The position numbers and the translations under genes were made by a program. Positions 27,083 through 36,725 of a stretch of DNA of 64,000 nt are shown here, in pieces. Where the stretch lies: contig NZ_CP160631.1 in NCBI RefSeq assembly GCF_040783975.1, positions 2,418,001-2,482,000 of the forward strand, in the 5' to 3' direction. Every line of letters begins with the position of its first letter. Positions within the stretch are counted from its first letter, which is position 1. The notes under the pieces were generated by a model, which saw only the letters and a list, made by a program, of their open reading frames with translations, did no database searches and had not been told where the DNA came from. The stretch is from Pantoea sp. Ep11b. Lineage in GTDB: Bacteria > Pseudomonadota > Gammaproteobacteria > Enterobacterales > Enterobacteriaceae.

Positions 27083-27577
27083 ATGCAAAAGCATCGCCCT
27101 CTTCTTTCACTTCTGGCAGTTGTTCTGGGTTTCGCCGTTATTGCTTCGCCGGGCTATGCCAACCCTGGCAATGGCAATGGCAATGGCAATGGCAATGGCA
27201 ATGGCAATCATGGGAATAACGGCGCTCACGGCAATCAGGGACGCCATGATGATAAGCCGAAGGAGAGACAACAGGGACGTAAAAACCACGGGCAGCCTGA
27301 TCGTGTCGGCGCGGACCTTACCTTCTCACGGGCGCGAACGCTGGCGGTAAACTATGGTCTGGTCGGTTACCCGTCTCTGCCGCCGGGCATCGCAAAAAAT
27401 GTGGCGCGTGGTAAACCGTTACCGCCGGGCATCGCGAAAAAAAGCCTGCCAGCGTCGATGATTAATGCGTTGCCCTATTATCCCGGCTACGAGTGGCGGG
27501 CTGTGGGCAACGATTTAGTCCTGATTGCCCTGAGCACGGCTGTTGTGACCGCAGTAATCAACGGTGTCTTTGACTGA
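27083..27577 (+). CDS. CigR-like exported protein
   Basis: A 164-residue exported protein of the CigR family; Salmonella CigR is an SPI-3 anti-virulence regulator and a type III-secreted protein, while homologues elsewhere are uncharacterised. The signal peptide is at 1-26 (cleavage near GYANP). Then comes a low-complexity Asn-Gly repeat, a charged Lys/Arg linker, and the conserved tail with two PPGIAK boxes (LPPGIAKNVARGKPLPPGIA, residues about 95-115). It ends in LPYYPGYEWRAVGNDLVLIA and a hydrophobic segment that may be a membrane anchor. The ribosome site GAGGAGACAGATTC is strong. Confidence 0.85.
   Translation: MQKHRPLLSLLAVVLGFAVIASPGYANPGNGNGNGNGNGNGNHGNNGAHGNQGRHDDKPKERQQGRKNHGQPDRVGADLTFSRARTLAVNYGLVGYPSLPPGIAKNVARGKPLPPGIAKKSLPASMINALPYYPGYEWRAVGNDLVLIALSTAVVTAVINGVFD
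27167..27208 (+). repeat. GGCAAT hexanucleotide repeat, seven copies
   Basis: Seven perfect tandem copies of GGCAAT inside the CigR-like gene, coding for alternating Gly-Asn. The unit length is a multiple of three, so copy-number change would alter protein length without shifting frame. Confidence 0.97.
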
Positions 27578-27593
27578 TACCCGTCCCCCACTG

Positions 27594-27636
27594 AAAAAAG
27601 CCCTCTGCTGATGACCGCCCGATGAACAGCGGGGGC
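27594..27636 (-). terminator. Possible terminator downstream of the YoaK-like gene
   Basis: On the minus strand an imperfect stem (GCCCCCGCTG with CAGCAGAGGGC around a 16-base loop) is followed by six T. It lies 120 bases past the minus-strand gene end and 17 bases past the CigR-like stop. Confidence 0.4.
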
Positions 27637-27756
27637 TTCAGCAGGCGTGCCTGCATCATCACGATGACCTGGTGCAGAAGATGGTTACAGGCGGCGAAGT
27701 CGCGCATCGGACGACGCACCCCCGACACGGCCCCACAAAATCAGCACCTCATCCCT

Positions 27757-28470
27757 TCACTTTTCCGATCGGGTAAAGATCGTTTTCAGCGCCAGACCGA
27801 TCAATCCGCCCCCCACCGGCAGCAGAAAGTTGTTGCCGAGGAGCCTGTAGAGGCCTATTCCCGCCACGCCGCCTGCGAGAAACGACAGCAGTGTCAGCGC
27901 GTGCAGGCGCAGGCGGCTGAAATAGAGTGGCGTCTCTTTAGGTGACGCCTTGCGCCGAAGCACCTCAAACAGCATCGCCAGCTCGATACCGATATCCGTC
28001 GCCGTGCCGGAGATATGGGTCGTCCGCACCCGTGCATTGGAGATCCGCGTGACCACCGCATTCTGCAGCCCCATCAGGAAGCTCAGGCTCATGATTAACA
28101 TTACACCCGGTGAATGCGCGGTAAAGGCGCGCTCCACGCCCCCCAGGATCATCAGCGCGGCACCCTCGATGAGAATGACAGCGGCGTAAATGGTGCGGAT
28201 ATTCCGGCGCTGTCCGGCATTAATGATCAGCGTCGAACAGGCGGAGCCCGCAATAAAAAGCAGCACCACAGACAGGAAAAAGAGGGCTGGCCCCGCATTC
28301 GCTTTAGCCAGCTGGTCGGAGAGCAGCGAAACATTCCCGGTCATGTTGGCGGAAAAAAAACCGACCACCTCAAAGGCAGCAGTATTCAGCGCGCCTGCGG
28401 TGGCGGCCAGCGTGCAGGCCAGGCGGGTATCGGCGCTGTCGCTGCGGGCATTCTCGGTGCTGATGAGCAT
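27757..28470 (-). CDS. DUF1275 (YoaK-like) membrane protein
   Basis: A 237-residue inner-membrane protein of the DUF1275/YoaK family, which has no settled function. About six hydrophobic segments are visible. The family signature is clear: GALNTAAFEVVGFFSANMTGNVS near the N-terminus, then MGLQNAVVTRISNARVRTTHISGTATDIG in the middle. It starts at ATG 28470. It lies in the accessory islet between yciW and rnb and has no obvious partner. Confidence 0.88.
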   Translation of the reverse strand: MLISTENARSDSADTRLACTLAATAGALNTAAFEVVGFFSANMTGNVSLLSDQLAKANAGPALFFLSVVLLFIAGSACSTLIINAGQRRNIRTIYAAVILIEGAALMILGGVERAFTAHSPGVMLIMSLSFLMGLQNAVVTRISNARVRTTHISGTATDIGIELAMLFEVLRRKASPKETPLYFSRLRLHALTLLSFLAGGVAGIGLYRLLGNNFLLPVGGGLIGLALKTIFTRSEK

Positions 28471-28551
28471 GACGCCCCTCTCTGATAAAAATCCTGTTTT
28501 ACGCCGGGTATATCCTGGTCACCATGCGCTGAATCAACCGCGCCTTGAAGC

Positions 28552-28584
28552 CGCAAGGAGCCGAAACCTGTCCGGCTCCTTGCG
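28552..28584 (-). terminator. 12-bp inverted repeat after the chemoreceptor gene
   Basis: A perfect 12-bp stem (CGCAAGGAGCCG/CGGCTCCTTGCG), loop of nine, 27 bases past the chemoreceptor stop. It has no T run on either side, so it may be a transcript-stabilising hairpin rather than an intrinsic terminator. Confidence 0.45.
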
Positions 28585-28611
28585 AAAGCCAGTATGCGCT
28601 ACCTGCGCCTG

Positions 28612-30156
28612 TTAATGGCTTGCCAGACGGAACGTGGAGACCGACTGTGTCAGGTACTGCACCTGCTCCTCCAGCGAGGCAGAGGCCGCTGCCGACTCCT
28701 GCACCAGCGCCGAGTTCTGCTGGGTGACGCTGTCCATCTCGGTCACCGCCTGTTCGATCTGACCGATGCCGCGGCTCTGCTCATCTGATGCGGTAGAGAT
28801 ATGTTCCATCAGCTCATTGACGCGGCTGACCGAAGAGATAATCGCGTTCATCGCCTCACCGGTGCGGCTGACCTGGTCTGAGCCGGTGCGGATAATCGAA
28901 ACTGATTCGGCAATCAGGCTCTCGATCTCTTTGGCGGCCGTGGCGCTGCGCTGGGCCAGATTGCGTACCTCGCCCGCGACCACGGCAAATCCGCGCCCCT
29001 GCTCGCCCGCGCGGGCCGCTTCGACGGCGGCGTTCAGCGCCAGGATGTTGGTCTGGAAGGCGATGCTGTCGATGACCGTGGTGATCTCCTCGATCTTTTT
29101 CGAGCTGGTGTTGATGAGTCCCATCGACACCACCACTTCCTGCGACACTTTTTCGCCACTCTCTGCGTTCTTCACCGCCTCACTGGTCAGACGGCAGGCT
29201 TCGAACACGTTTTCGGTATTCTGTTTCACCGTTGCGCCCAACTGCTCCATGCTGGCCGCAGTTTCAGTCAGGGCCGCAGCTTGCTGCTCGGTTCGCGAGG
29301 CCAGATCGATGTTGCCTGCCGCAATCTGCTGCGAGGCGGTAGAGACTGAATGGGTCGAATCGCGCACCTGAAGAATAATCGCGGTCAGCGCGCTGCGCAT
29401 CTGCTCCAGCGAGCCCATCAGCAGCTGAATTTCACTGCGTGAGCCTGCCTTGACCGGCACCGTGGAGTCCAGTACGCCCGCCGCGATCAGCTTGCAGTGC
29501 GCCTGCGCATGATTAAGCGGCGCCAGCACGTAGCGCTTCATAAAGAGATAGATGGCGATGATGATGGCAAAGAACAGCACGCCCGACAGTACCTGTAACA
29601 TCACGCCGGTGGAGAAGTGGCTCTGCGCCTCGCTGTTCAGTTTTCTGGCGTAAGCCTCATGCTGCGCCAGCACCCGGTCCAGAATGATTTCATACTGGCG
29701 ATCAAGGCGAACTACGGTGGCAATCTGGTTTTTAAAACGTAGCTGATCGTGTGCTTCGGCGGCTTCAATTAGCGGCTGGAGCCCCTGCTGACGATACGTC
29801 TGATAAGCCTGACGATAGGCCTCTGCTTCCGCCTCTTCACCCGGCAGACGCGGGGCATCCATATAGGCCCGGAAGGCCGCATCCGCTTTACCGGCAACGG
29901 TGCGCACGCTATCCAGCGTGGCGGGATTACTGGCATCGCTGCCTTCTGTCTCTTTCATGTACTCCATCAGGCGGACACGCAGCGTGCGGCTGTGGTTGAT
30001 CGGATCGATCACGGAAAGCACCACGCGAATCTCTTTATTGACCGCATTCAGGGAGTGATTGCTCTGAAACAGCAGCGAGGTACTGATCGCCACGCTGGCC
30101 AGAAACAGCACCAGCAGGAAAGAGAAAATAATCAGGGAGGATTTTTTTAACGACAT
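28612..30156 (-). CDS. Methyl-accepting chemotaxis protein
   Basis: A 514-residue transmembrane chemoreceptor. TM1 is at about 7-29; the periplasmic four-helix-bundle ligand domain (about 30-185, Tar/Tsr-like) is followed by TM2 (about 187-210), a HAMP domain (about 212-265), and the cytoplasmic signalling domain with the universally conserved hairpin tip [20 protein letters not shown]. Ligand unknown. The C-terminus ends FRLASH and lacks the NWETF-type pentapeptide of high-abundance receptors that binds CheR/CheB, so it is a low-abundance type. ATG 30156 was chosen over the GTG just before it. Confidence 0.95.
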   Translation of the reverse strand: MSLKKSSLIIFSFLLVLFLASVAISTSLLFQSNHSLNAVNKEIRVVLSVIDPINHSRTLRVRLMEYMKETEGSDASNPATLDSVRTVAGKADAAFRAYMDAPRLPGEEAEAEAYRQAYQTYRQQGLQPLIEAAEAHDQLRFKNQIATVVRLDRQYEIILDRVLAQHEAYARKLNSEAQSHFSTGVMLQVLSGVLFFAIIIAIYLFMKRYVLAPLNHAQAHCKLIAAGVLDSTVPVKAGSRSEIQLLMGSLEQMRSALTAIILQVRDSTHSVSTASQQIAAGNIDLASRTEQQAAALTETAASMEQLGATVKQNTENVFEACRLTSEAVKNAESGEKVSQEVVVSMGLINTSSKKIEEITTVIDSIAFQTNILALNAAVEAARAGEQGRGFAVVAGEVRNLAQRSATAAKEIESLIAESVSIIRTGSDQVSRTGEAMNAIISSVSRVNELMEHISTASDEQSRGIGQIEQAVTEMDSVTQQNSALVQESAAASASLEEQVQYLTQSVSTFRLASH

Positions 30157-30201
30157 CACAACGTTCCGAAAATAGGGAAGACAGAGTCGCTATATCGGCA
30201 G

Positions 30202-30234
30202 AAAAGCGCATCCCATTAGGGGCGCGCTTTTTTT
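30202..30234 (-). terminator. Terminator of the EIICB gene
   Basis: Stem AAAAGCGC/GCGCTTTT with a 14-base loop; on the minus strand it is followed by TTTT, about 95 bases past the EIICB stop. The T run on the plus strand makes it potentially bidirectional. Confidence 0.65.
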
Positions 30235-30330
30235 AGTTACAATAAGCGGAGCGGCAACCGACAGAGGTTCTCCCGGGCGGGCGCTGAGGGTGAGCAGCCC
30301 GCCGCGCGGTGAGGCCGCAGAATCGCCGGA

Positions 30331-31917
30331 TCAGGCGACACCCAGCGCCATTTTTACTTCGCTGGCAATCTTCTCGACCTGTGGGCCATAAATCACCTGA
30401 ACGTCGTGCTCACTGACGCGATTGATGCCGTTGGCACCGGTGCTCATCAGCGTCTGATCGACCACCTGATTCATCGCTTTCACCCGTACCCGCAGCCGGG
30501 TAAAGCAGCAATCGACATCTTCGATATTGGCCTGACCGCCCAGACCGCTGATAATCACCCGGGTGCGCTCATTGGCGGCAACCTGCTGCGGTTTCTCCTC
30601 CTCCGACTCGCGGCCCGGCGTCTCGACGTTCATCCGGGTGATCACCAGCCGGAAGGCGTAGTAGTAAACCGGCGCATAGATCGCGCCCAGCGCCAGCGTC
30701 CACCACCAGTGAGTTTTTGCCCCGCCCAGCATGCCGAATACCACCAGGTCGATAATGCCGCCCTGTACGTTGCCGATCATCAGGTGCAGCATTGACATCA
30801 GCATAAACGACAGGCCGGTGAGAAACGCATGCAGCAGGTAGAGCACGGGCGAGACAAAGATAAAACAGAACTCCAGCGGTTCCGTGATGCCCGTGGTGAA
30901 TGAGGTCAGCGCCCCGGCCATCACCAGCGCCCTGACCCGCTGCTTATGCTCCGGTCGCGCGGTGTGGTAGATCGCCAGCGCCGCGGCAGGCAAACCAAAC
31001 ATCATCACCGGAATCTTTCCCTGGGCCAGGAACTGCGTGGCGGAACGCAGCGTCTCATCGGGGATCGCGCCCGGATGAGTCAGCGAGGCATTAAAAATGT
31101 TCAGCGCACCGACCACCGTCTGTCCATCCACGACCGCCATGCCGCCGATGGGGGTAAACCGCACGGTTTCATTCAGGATGTGATGCAGGCCGGTGGGGAT
31201 CAGGATGCGCTCGAACGTGCCCAGCAGAAACGCGCCATACTGCCCGCTTTTGCCGATCATCTGACCTATCCAGGCGATACCGCTGCCAATGGTTGGCCAG
31301 ATCAGCGCCAGCAGCACCCCGACCAGCGGCAGGCAGACCACGGTGACAATCGGCACAAACCGCCGTCCGCTAAAGAAGCTGATCGCCGTAGGGAGTGACT
31401 GCGTGTAAAAGCGATTGTGCAGCACCACCGTCATCAGTCCGGCGATCACCCCACCCAGCACGCTCATGTTGTAGGTAAAGACGCCCAGCATGCTGATGTA
31501 TTCCGCCGACATCATCATCGCCGCAGTCTGATCCAGCCCCGCCTGCTGCAGCGCAGCGGGTGTTGTGGTGGCTGCGGTGATCCCTCTGGCCGCCAGGCTG
31601 GCGCTGATTCCGACGTTCATTACGATATAGCCAATCACGGCGGCAAAGGCGGCGGTGGGTTTCTCCGCCTTCGCCAGACCGATAGCCGTCGCCACGGCAA
31701 AGAAAAGCGGCAGATTAGCAAACAGCGCCCCGGCGACCTTACGGATAAAGCCGATGATGAGCTGCGGCACCTGCATCTGCGCAAAGGCTTCGCCGGTGAC
31801 GGCCGGGTTCTGCATGGCCGCCGCCAGCCCAAGGAAAATCCCTGCGGCTGCGATGACCGAAATAGGCATCATTAACGCTTTGCCAAATGCGTGGATCTGG
31901 CTGGTCAGCTGTTTCAT
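30331..31917 (-). CDS. PTS EIICB component, glucose/maltose-type
   Basis: A PTS sugar permease of the glucose superfamily that phosphorylates its sugar during import. From ATG 31917 (GAGGCG upstream) it has 528 residues. The EIIC domain (about 1-410) has roughly ten helices and the motifs FERILIPTGLHHI and GITEPLEFCFIFVSP; a short linker leads to EIIB (about 455-528) with the phosphorylated Cys-471 in CFTRLR. No EIIA domain is present, so Crr would supply it. Similarity is highest to MalX-type maltose/glucose EIICB; the real substrate is uncertain. No sugar hydrolase or regulator is adjacent. A CRP-like site lies 88-103 bases upstream. Confidence 0.85.
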   Translation of the reverse strand: MKQLTSQIHAFGKALMMPISVIAAAGIFLGLAAAMQNPAVTGEAFAQMQVPQLIIGFIRKVAGALFANLPLFFAVATAIGLAKAEKPTAAFAAVIGYIVMNVGISASLAARGITAATTTPAALQQAGLDQTAAMMMSAEYISMLGVFTYNMSVLGGVIAGLMTVVLHNRFYTQSLPTAISFFSGRRFVPIVTVVCLPLVGVLLALIWPTIGSGIAWIGQMIGKSGQYGAFLLGTFERILIPTGLHHILNETVRFTPIGGMAVVDGQTVVGALNIFNASLTHPGAIPDETLRSATQFLAQGKIPVMMFGLPAAALAIYHTARPEHKQRVRALVMAGALTSFTTGITEPLEFCFIFVSPVLYLLHAFLTGLSFMLMSMLHLMIGNVQGGIIDLVVFGMLGGAKTHWWWTLALGAIYAPVYYYAFRLVITRMNVETPGRESEEEKPQQVAANERTRVIISGLGGQANIEDVDCCFTRLRVRVKAMNQVVDQTLMSTGANGINRVSEHDVQVIYGPQVEKIASEVKMALGVA

Positions 31918-32004
31918 AGGGTTACGCCTCGCTGCTTGCAAACAGCAAGTATGCGTCTGATGCAGGGATAACTCCCGTTATCAGCCCGTTAAAAACGGGT
32001 AAAA

Positions 32005-32020
32005 TCTGACCAGCGTCACA
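32005..32020 (-). promoter_or_regulatory. Probable CRP site upstream of the EIICB gene
   Basis: TCTGACCAGCGTCACA fits TGTGA-N6-TCACA with one mismatch and AT-rich flanks (AAA before, CTT after). Its placement about 90 bases ahead of the EIICB start fits cAMP-CRP activation. It could also act on the divergent ydeP-like gene 157 bases away. Confidence 0.55.
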
Positions 32021-32176
32021 CTTCGCACGCCTGCACGATAAACGCCAGCTATCGCACCATTATGTCAATCAATTAGACAAGGTATGTGTATAACTGCAGA
32101 CTTCCTTTCACCATCAGGCTATAACCTGATAACAAACACCAAACAATAATGCCTACTATAAAAAGCCTGCACTCAT

Positions 32177-34480
32177 ATGAAATTTAAACGCCAAATCAAA
32201 CCCTACCGCGCGGCTGCGGGCGGCTGGGGTTCACTGGAAGCCACCACGCGTTTCGTTCTTGACAGCAAAGCGGCCCTGAAAAATATGCGCAATCTGATGC
32301 GCATGAACAAAGCCCGCGGTTTTGACTGCCCGGGCTGCGCCTGGGGCGATGACAATAAAAGTACCTTCAGCTTCTGCGAAAACGGGGCCAAAGCGGTTAC
32401 CTGGGAAGCCACACGCCGCGTTGTCGACACCGACTTTTTTGCTAAACACAGCGTTACCACGCTCTATACCCAGAGTGACTACTTCCTGGAGTATCAGGGT
32501 CGTCTGACCCATCCGCTGCGTTACAACGCCGACACCGATCACTATGAGCCAATCAGCTGGGATGCGGCCTTTGCGCTGATTGCGCAGCACATCCGGGCGA
32601 TGGATCACCCCAACCAGATGGAGCTTTACACCTCCGGCCGTGCCAGCAACGAAGCCTCCTGGCTCTATCAGCTGTTTGGCCGCCTGATGGGTACCAATAA
32701 TTTCCCTGACTGCTCTAACATGTGCCATGAAGCCAGCGGCACCGGCCTGAAGCGCAGTATCGGCGTGGGTAAAGGCACCATCCGTCTGGATGATTTCGAT
32801 CACGCTGATGCCATTTTCGTCTTCGGTCAGAACCCCGGCACCAACCATCCGCGTATGCTGCACAGCCTGCGTCATGCGGCCGATCATGGTGCGAAGATCG
32901 TGACGTTTAATACCCTGCGCGAGCGCGGTCTGGAACGCTTTGCCGATCCGCAGAAGCCGCTGGAAGTCGTCACCTCGAAAGCGGGCAATATCAGCTCCTC
33001 CTATTACCAGCCGAACCTGGGCGGTGATATGGCGGCGGTGCGCGGCATGGTGAAATCCCTGCTGGAAACTCACCGCGCGCGTCTGGCGGCTGGCGAACCG
33101 GGTCTGTTTGACCAGACCTTCATCAACGCCAAAACGCACGGTATTGAGGCTTACCTCGACGCCGTGGATAACACCAGCTGGATGCAGATTGTGGCGCAGT
33201 CGGGCCTGACACAGGCGCAGATCCGCGAAGCCGCAGCTATCTATCAGAGCGCAGACCGGGTGATCTGTACCTGGGCGATGGGGATCACCCAGCACAAGCA
33301 CTCGGTCGATACGGTACGGGAGATCACTAACCTGCAGCTGCTGTTTGGTCAGCTGGGCAAAAAAGGCGCGGGCCTCTGCCCGGTGCGCGGTCACAGTAAC
33401 GTGCAGGGCAACCGCACGATGGGCATTGATGAGAAACCGGCCAAAGCCTTCCTGGATGCGCTGGGTAATCACTTCAATTTTGAACCGCCACGCGCCCCAG
33501 GTCATAACACCGTTGAAGCGCTGAACGCCATGCTGCGTGATGAAGTCAAGGTACTGATTGCGCTGGGCGGCAACCTGGCGGCGGCTGCACCTGATTCACC
33601 GCGTACCGAAGAGGCGCTGTCACGCTGTGGCCTGACCGTGCATATCAGCACCAAACTGAACCGCAGCCACCTGGTGCCGGGTCACGAAGGGCTGATTCTG
33701 CCGACGCTGGGCCGCACTGAGCGCGATCTGCAGGCGACGGGCAATCAGTTCATTACCGTCGAAGACTCCTTCAGCATGGTTCACGCCTCGGAAGGGATCG
33801 GCATCCCGCTGGCGGACACTCAGCGTTCAGAGACGGCGATCGTGGCCGGTATCGCTGAAGCGGTGCTTGGCAGTGACAAGGTGAAATGGCGCGAACTGGC
33901 GGGTAATTACAATCTGATCCGCGAACATATCGCCGCGACCATTCCGGGCTTTGCCGACTTCAATGCGAAATGTGATATTCCGGGTGGCTTCTACCTGGGT
34001 AACGCGGCGGCGGAGTTACGCTTCAATACGCCAAGCCAGAAAGCGGAGTTCTGCGCCTCATCCCTGCCGGATTCGCTGTTCCCGAATCTTGAGCAGGCGG
34101 TGCCTTTCACGCTGCAGACGCTGCGTTCACACGACCAGTACAACACCACCATTTACGGCCTCGATGACCGTTATCGTGGGGTATTCGGTCAGCGCGAGGT
34201 GGTGTTTATCAACCCGGATGATATGGCCGATCTGGGCTTCACGGAAGGTCAGAACGTGGATATCGAAACGCTGTGGAACGATGGCATTACCCGTCGCGTC
34301 AGCGGCTTTAAACTGGTTCCCTATAATATTCCGCGCGGCAATCTGGCGGCCTATTACCCGGAAACCAACCCGCTGGTGCCGCTGAACAGCTTCGGCGATG
34401 GCAGTGGCACACCGACCTCGAAATCCGTACCGGTGAAGCTGGAACTGTCGTCGGCGATCGCCGATCAGCGCATCGCCTGA
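32177..34480 (+). CDS. ydeP: YdeP/FdhF-like molybdopterin oxidoreductase
   Basis: A 767-residue cytoplasmic molybdopterin oxidoreductase of the FdhF-alpha-like group (E. coli YdeP, 759 residues, implicated in acid resistance; substrate unknown). The N-terminus has GFDCPGCAW (Cys-51, Cys-54) and later SFCENGAKA, cysteines that probably hold a cluster although fewer than the four of classical formate dehydrogenases. Then come LYTSGRASNEASWLYQLF, FPDCSNMCHEASG and NPGTNHPRM, all conserved with YdeP, and the C-terminal molybdopterin-binding motif YGLDDRYRGVFGQREVVF. No selenocysteine codon is in frame. It has its own terminator and lies in the islet between yciW and rnb. Confidence 0.9.
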   Translation: MKFKRQIKPYRAAAGGWGSLEATTRFVLDSKAALKNMRNLMRMNKARGFDCPGCAWGDDNKSTFSFCENGAKAVTWEATRRVVDTDFFAKHSVTTLYTQSDYFLEYQGRLTHPLRYNADTDHYEPISWDAAFALIAQHIRAMDHPNQMELYTSGRASNEASWLYQLFGRLMGTNNFPDCSNMCHEASGTGLKRSIGVGKGTIRLDDFDHADAIFVFGQNPGTNHPRMLHSLRHAADHGAKIVTFNTLRERGLERFADPQKPLEVVTSKAGNISSSYYQPNLGGDMAAVRGMVKSLLETHRARLAAGEPGLFDQTFINAKTHGIEAYLDAVDNTSWMQIVAQSGLTQAQIREAAAIYQSADRVICTWAMGITQHKHSVDTVREITNLQLLFGQLGKKGAGLCPVRGHSNVQGNRTMGIDEKPAKAFLDALGNHFNFEPPRAPGHNTVEALNAMLRDEVKVLIALGGNLAAAAPDSPRTEEALSRCGLTVHISTKLNRSHLVPGHEGLILPTLGRTERDLQATGNQFITVEDSFSMVHASEGIGIPLADTQRSETAIVAGIAEAVLGSDKVKWRELAGNYNLIREHIAATIPGFADFNAKCDIPGGFYLGNAAAELRFNTPSQKAEFCASSLPDSLFPNLEQAVPFTLQTLRSHDQYNTTIYGLDDRYRGVFGQREVVFINPDDMADLGFTEGQNVDIETLWNDGITRRVSGFKLVPYNIPRGNLAAYYPETNPLVPLNSFGDGSGTPTSKSVPVKLELSSAIADQRIA

Positions 34481-34501
34481 CAGCCCCCTCACCCCATCCT
34501 G

Positions 34502-34525
34502 AAAAGCCGGCTCGTCCGGCTTTTT
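34502..34525 (+). terminator. Terminator of the ydeP-like gene
   Basis: Perfect 9-bp stem AAAAGCCGG/CCGGCTTTT, loop CTCGT, T-rich end, 21 bases past the stop codon. Confidence 0.88.
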
Positions 34526-34591
34526 GCCTTGCCGCGCGGCGTTGAATCGCGTAAAACTGTCAGCCGCAATCAGGCCACGAAACGAAAAATT

Positions 34592-36526
34592 ATGTTCCAG
34601 GATAACCCGCTGCTCGCGCAGCTGAAAGAGAAGCTCCATTCGCAAACGCCTCGTGCTGAAGGCGTCGTTAAAGGCACCGAAAAAGGTTTCGGCTTCCTGG
34701 AAGTCGATGCACAGAAGAGTTACTTCATTCCGCCACCGCAGATGAAGAAAGTGATGCATGGCGATCGCATTGTCGCCGTGATCCACAGCGATAAAGATCG
34801 CGAAAGTGCTGAGCCGGAAACCCTGGTTGAGCCCTTCCTGAGCCGCTTTGTCGGCCGGGTGCAGAAGAAAGATGACCGCCTGTCGATCGTCCCGGACCAC
34901 CCTCTGCTGAAAGATGCCATCCAGTGCCGTCCGGCGCGCGATGTCAGCCATCCCTTCGAAAATGGCGACTGGGCCGTGGCGGAGATGCGCCGTCATCCGC
35001 TGAAAGGCGACCGCGGCTTTTACGCCGAGCTCACCGATTTTATCGTGAAAGCCGACGATCACCTCGCACCGTGGTGGGTGACGCTGTCCCGTCACAACCT
35101 GGAGCGCCAGGCGCCTGACGTCAGCTTCGGCGAGATGCTGGATGAAAATCTGACGCGCGAAGATCTTACCGCGCTCAACTTTGTCACCATCGACAGCGCC
35201 AGCACTCAGGATATGGACGATGCGCTGTATGTGGAGGCACTGGAGGAGGGTTCTCTGCGTCTGACCATCGCCATCGCCGACCCTACCGCGTATGTGGCGG
35301 AAGGCAGCCAGCTTGATAAGGTCGCCGCTCAGCGCGCCTTCACCAACTATCTGCCGGGCTTTAATATCCCGATGCTGCCGCGCGAACTCTCTGACGATGT
35401 CTGTTCGCTGCGCCCTGACGTGCGCCGTCCGGCGCTGGCCTGCCGTGTCACCGTGGCAGCCGATGGTTCCCTGGGCGATGACGTGACCTTCTTTGCCGCC
35501 TGGATCGAATCCAAAGCGAAGCTGGCCTATGACGACGTCTCTGACTGGCTGGAAAACAGCGGCAGCTGGCAGCCGCAGAGCGACGCAATTGCGGAACAGA
35601 TTCGTCTGCTGCATCGCCTCTGCCTGGCGCGCAGCGAATGGCGTCAGACCCACGCCCTGGTGTTTAAAGATCGTCCTGACTACCGCTTCCTGCTGGGTGA
35701 AAAAGGCGAAGTGCTGGAGATTGTGGCTGAACCCCGCCGCATCGCTAACCGCATCGTTGAAGAGTCGATGATTCTGGCGAACATCTGCGCGGCACAGGTC
35801 CTGCGCGATCGCCTCGGCTTCGGGATCTACAACGTCCATGCCGGTTTCGACACCACCAATGCGGAACAGGCGGCGGCCGTGCTGGCCAGCCACGGCGTAA
35901 CGGCCGATGCGCAGGCGATCACCACGCTGGAAGGGTTCCGCGTGCTGCGTCGTGAACTCGATGCCCTGCCAACGCAGTTCCTGGACAGCCGCATCCGCCG
36001 GTTCCAGACCTTCGCGGAGATCAGCACCGAGCCAGGCCCGCACTTCGGGCTGGGGCTGGAGGCTTACGCCACCTGGACCTCCCCGATTCGTAAGTTCGGC
36101 GACATGATCAATCATCGTCTGCTGAAAGCGATTATCCGTGGTGAACAGGCCACCCGTCCCGATGAGGCCGTCACGGTCACAATGGGCGAGCGTCGCCGCC
36201 TGAACCGGATGGCAGAGCGCGATGTGGGCGACTGGCTCTATGCCCGCTACCTGGCGCCTTTCGCGGCCACCGATCGTCGCTTCAGCGCCGAGATTATCGA
36301 TGTGTCGCGCGGCGGTATGCGTGTCCGTCTGCTGGAGAATGGCGCGGTGGCCTTTATCCCGGCCCCGTTCATTCACGCGGTGCGTGACGAGCTGGTCTGC
36401 AGTCAGGAAAACGGCAGCGTACAGATCAAAGGCGAAGTGGTTTACCGCGTAACCGACGTGATCGATGTCACCATCGCCGAAGTGCGCATGGAAACCCGCA
36501 GCGTCGTGGCGCGTCCCGCTGTCTGA
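34592..36526 (+). CDS. rnb: Exoribonuclease II
   Basis: A processive 3'-5' exoribonuclease of the RNB family and the main hydrolytic mRNA-degrading activity in E. coli. From ATG 34592 it has 644 residues, exactly as in E. coli; the in-frame Met 63 bases upstream lies in the region after the ydeP terminator. Order: two cold-shock domains (about 20-170), RNB catalytic domain with metal-binding aspartates in [14 protein letters not shown] (D201, D207, D209, D210 by alignment) and a C-terminal S1 domain ([18 protein letters not shown]). The ribosome site is weak. Confidence 0.98.
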   Translation: MFQDNPLLAQLKEKLHSQTPRAEGVVKGTEKGFGFLEVDAQKSYFIPPPQMKKVMHGDRIVAVIHSDKDRESAEPETLVEPFLSRFVGRVQKKDDRLSIVPDHPLLKDAIQCRPARDVSHPFENGDWAVAEMRRHPLKGDRGFYAELTDFIVKADDHLAPWWVTLSRHNLERQAPDVSFGEMLDENLTREDLTALNFVTIDSASTQDMDDALYVEALEEGSLRLTIAIADPTAYVAEGSQLDKVAAQRAFTNYLPGFNIPMLPRELSDDVCSLRPDVRRPALACRVTVAADGSLGDDVTFFAAWIESKAKLAYDDVSDWLENSGSWQPQSDAIAEQIRLLHRLCLARSEWRQTHALVFKDRPDYRFLLGEKGEVLEIVAEPRRIANRIVEESMILANICAAQVLRDRLGFGIYNVHAGFDTTNAEQAAAVLASHGVTADAQAITTLEGFRVLRRELDALPTQFLDSRIRRFQTFAEISTEPGPHFGLGLEAYATWTSPIRKFGDMINHRLLKAIIRGEQATRPDEAVTVTMGERRRLNRMAERDVGDWLYARYLAPFAATDRRFSAEIIDVSRGGMRVRLLENGAVAFIPAPFIHAVRDELVCSQENGSVQIKGEVVYRVTDVIDVTIAEVRMETRSVVARPAV

Positions 36527-36548
36527 GTAGCGGATCGCACCTGTTTCT

Positions 36549-36574
36549 GGCGGGATAACCCCGGTTATCCCGCC
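36549..36574. terminator. Hairpin after rnb
   Basis: A perfect 12-bp stem GGCGGGATAACC/GGTTATCCCGCC with a two-base loop, 22 bases past the stop, without a T run. Likely a 3'-end stabiliser or Rho-assisted terminator. Confidence 0.45.
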
Positions 36575-36725
36575 GCTCTCCCCCGCCTTACAACGTTGCA
36601 AAAAAGTTATATTTGTACCCCGCTTCACACTTCTCTACTGATTAACTTTCACTTACATTCCATTACATTAAGTTTAGCTCGTTGTTTTCGATCGCTTTCC
36701 TCTCGGTCTTCACAAGGAGTTAGTC

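Noticed and set aside
34127..36628. An 833-codon open frame on the minus strand across the ydeP-like gene and rnb
   Set aside because: It is the mirror of two well-recognised genes on the other strand, whose high GC removes stops. The product has no domain, ribosome site or promoter to support it.
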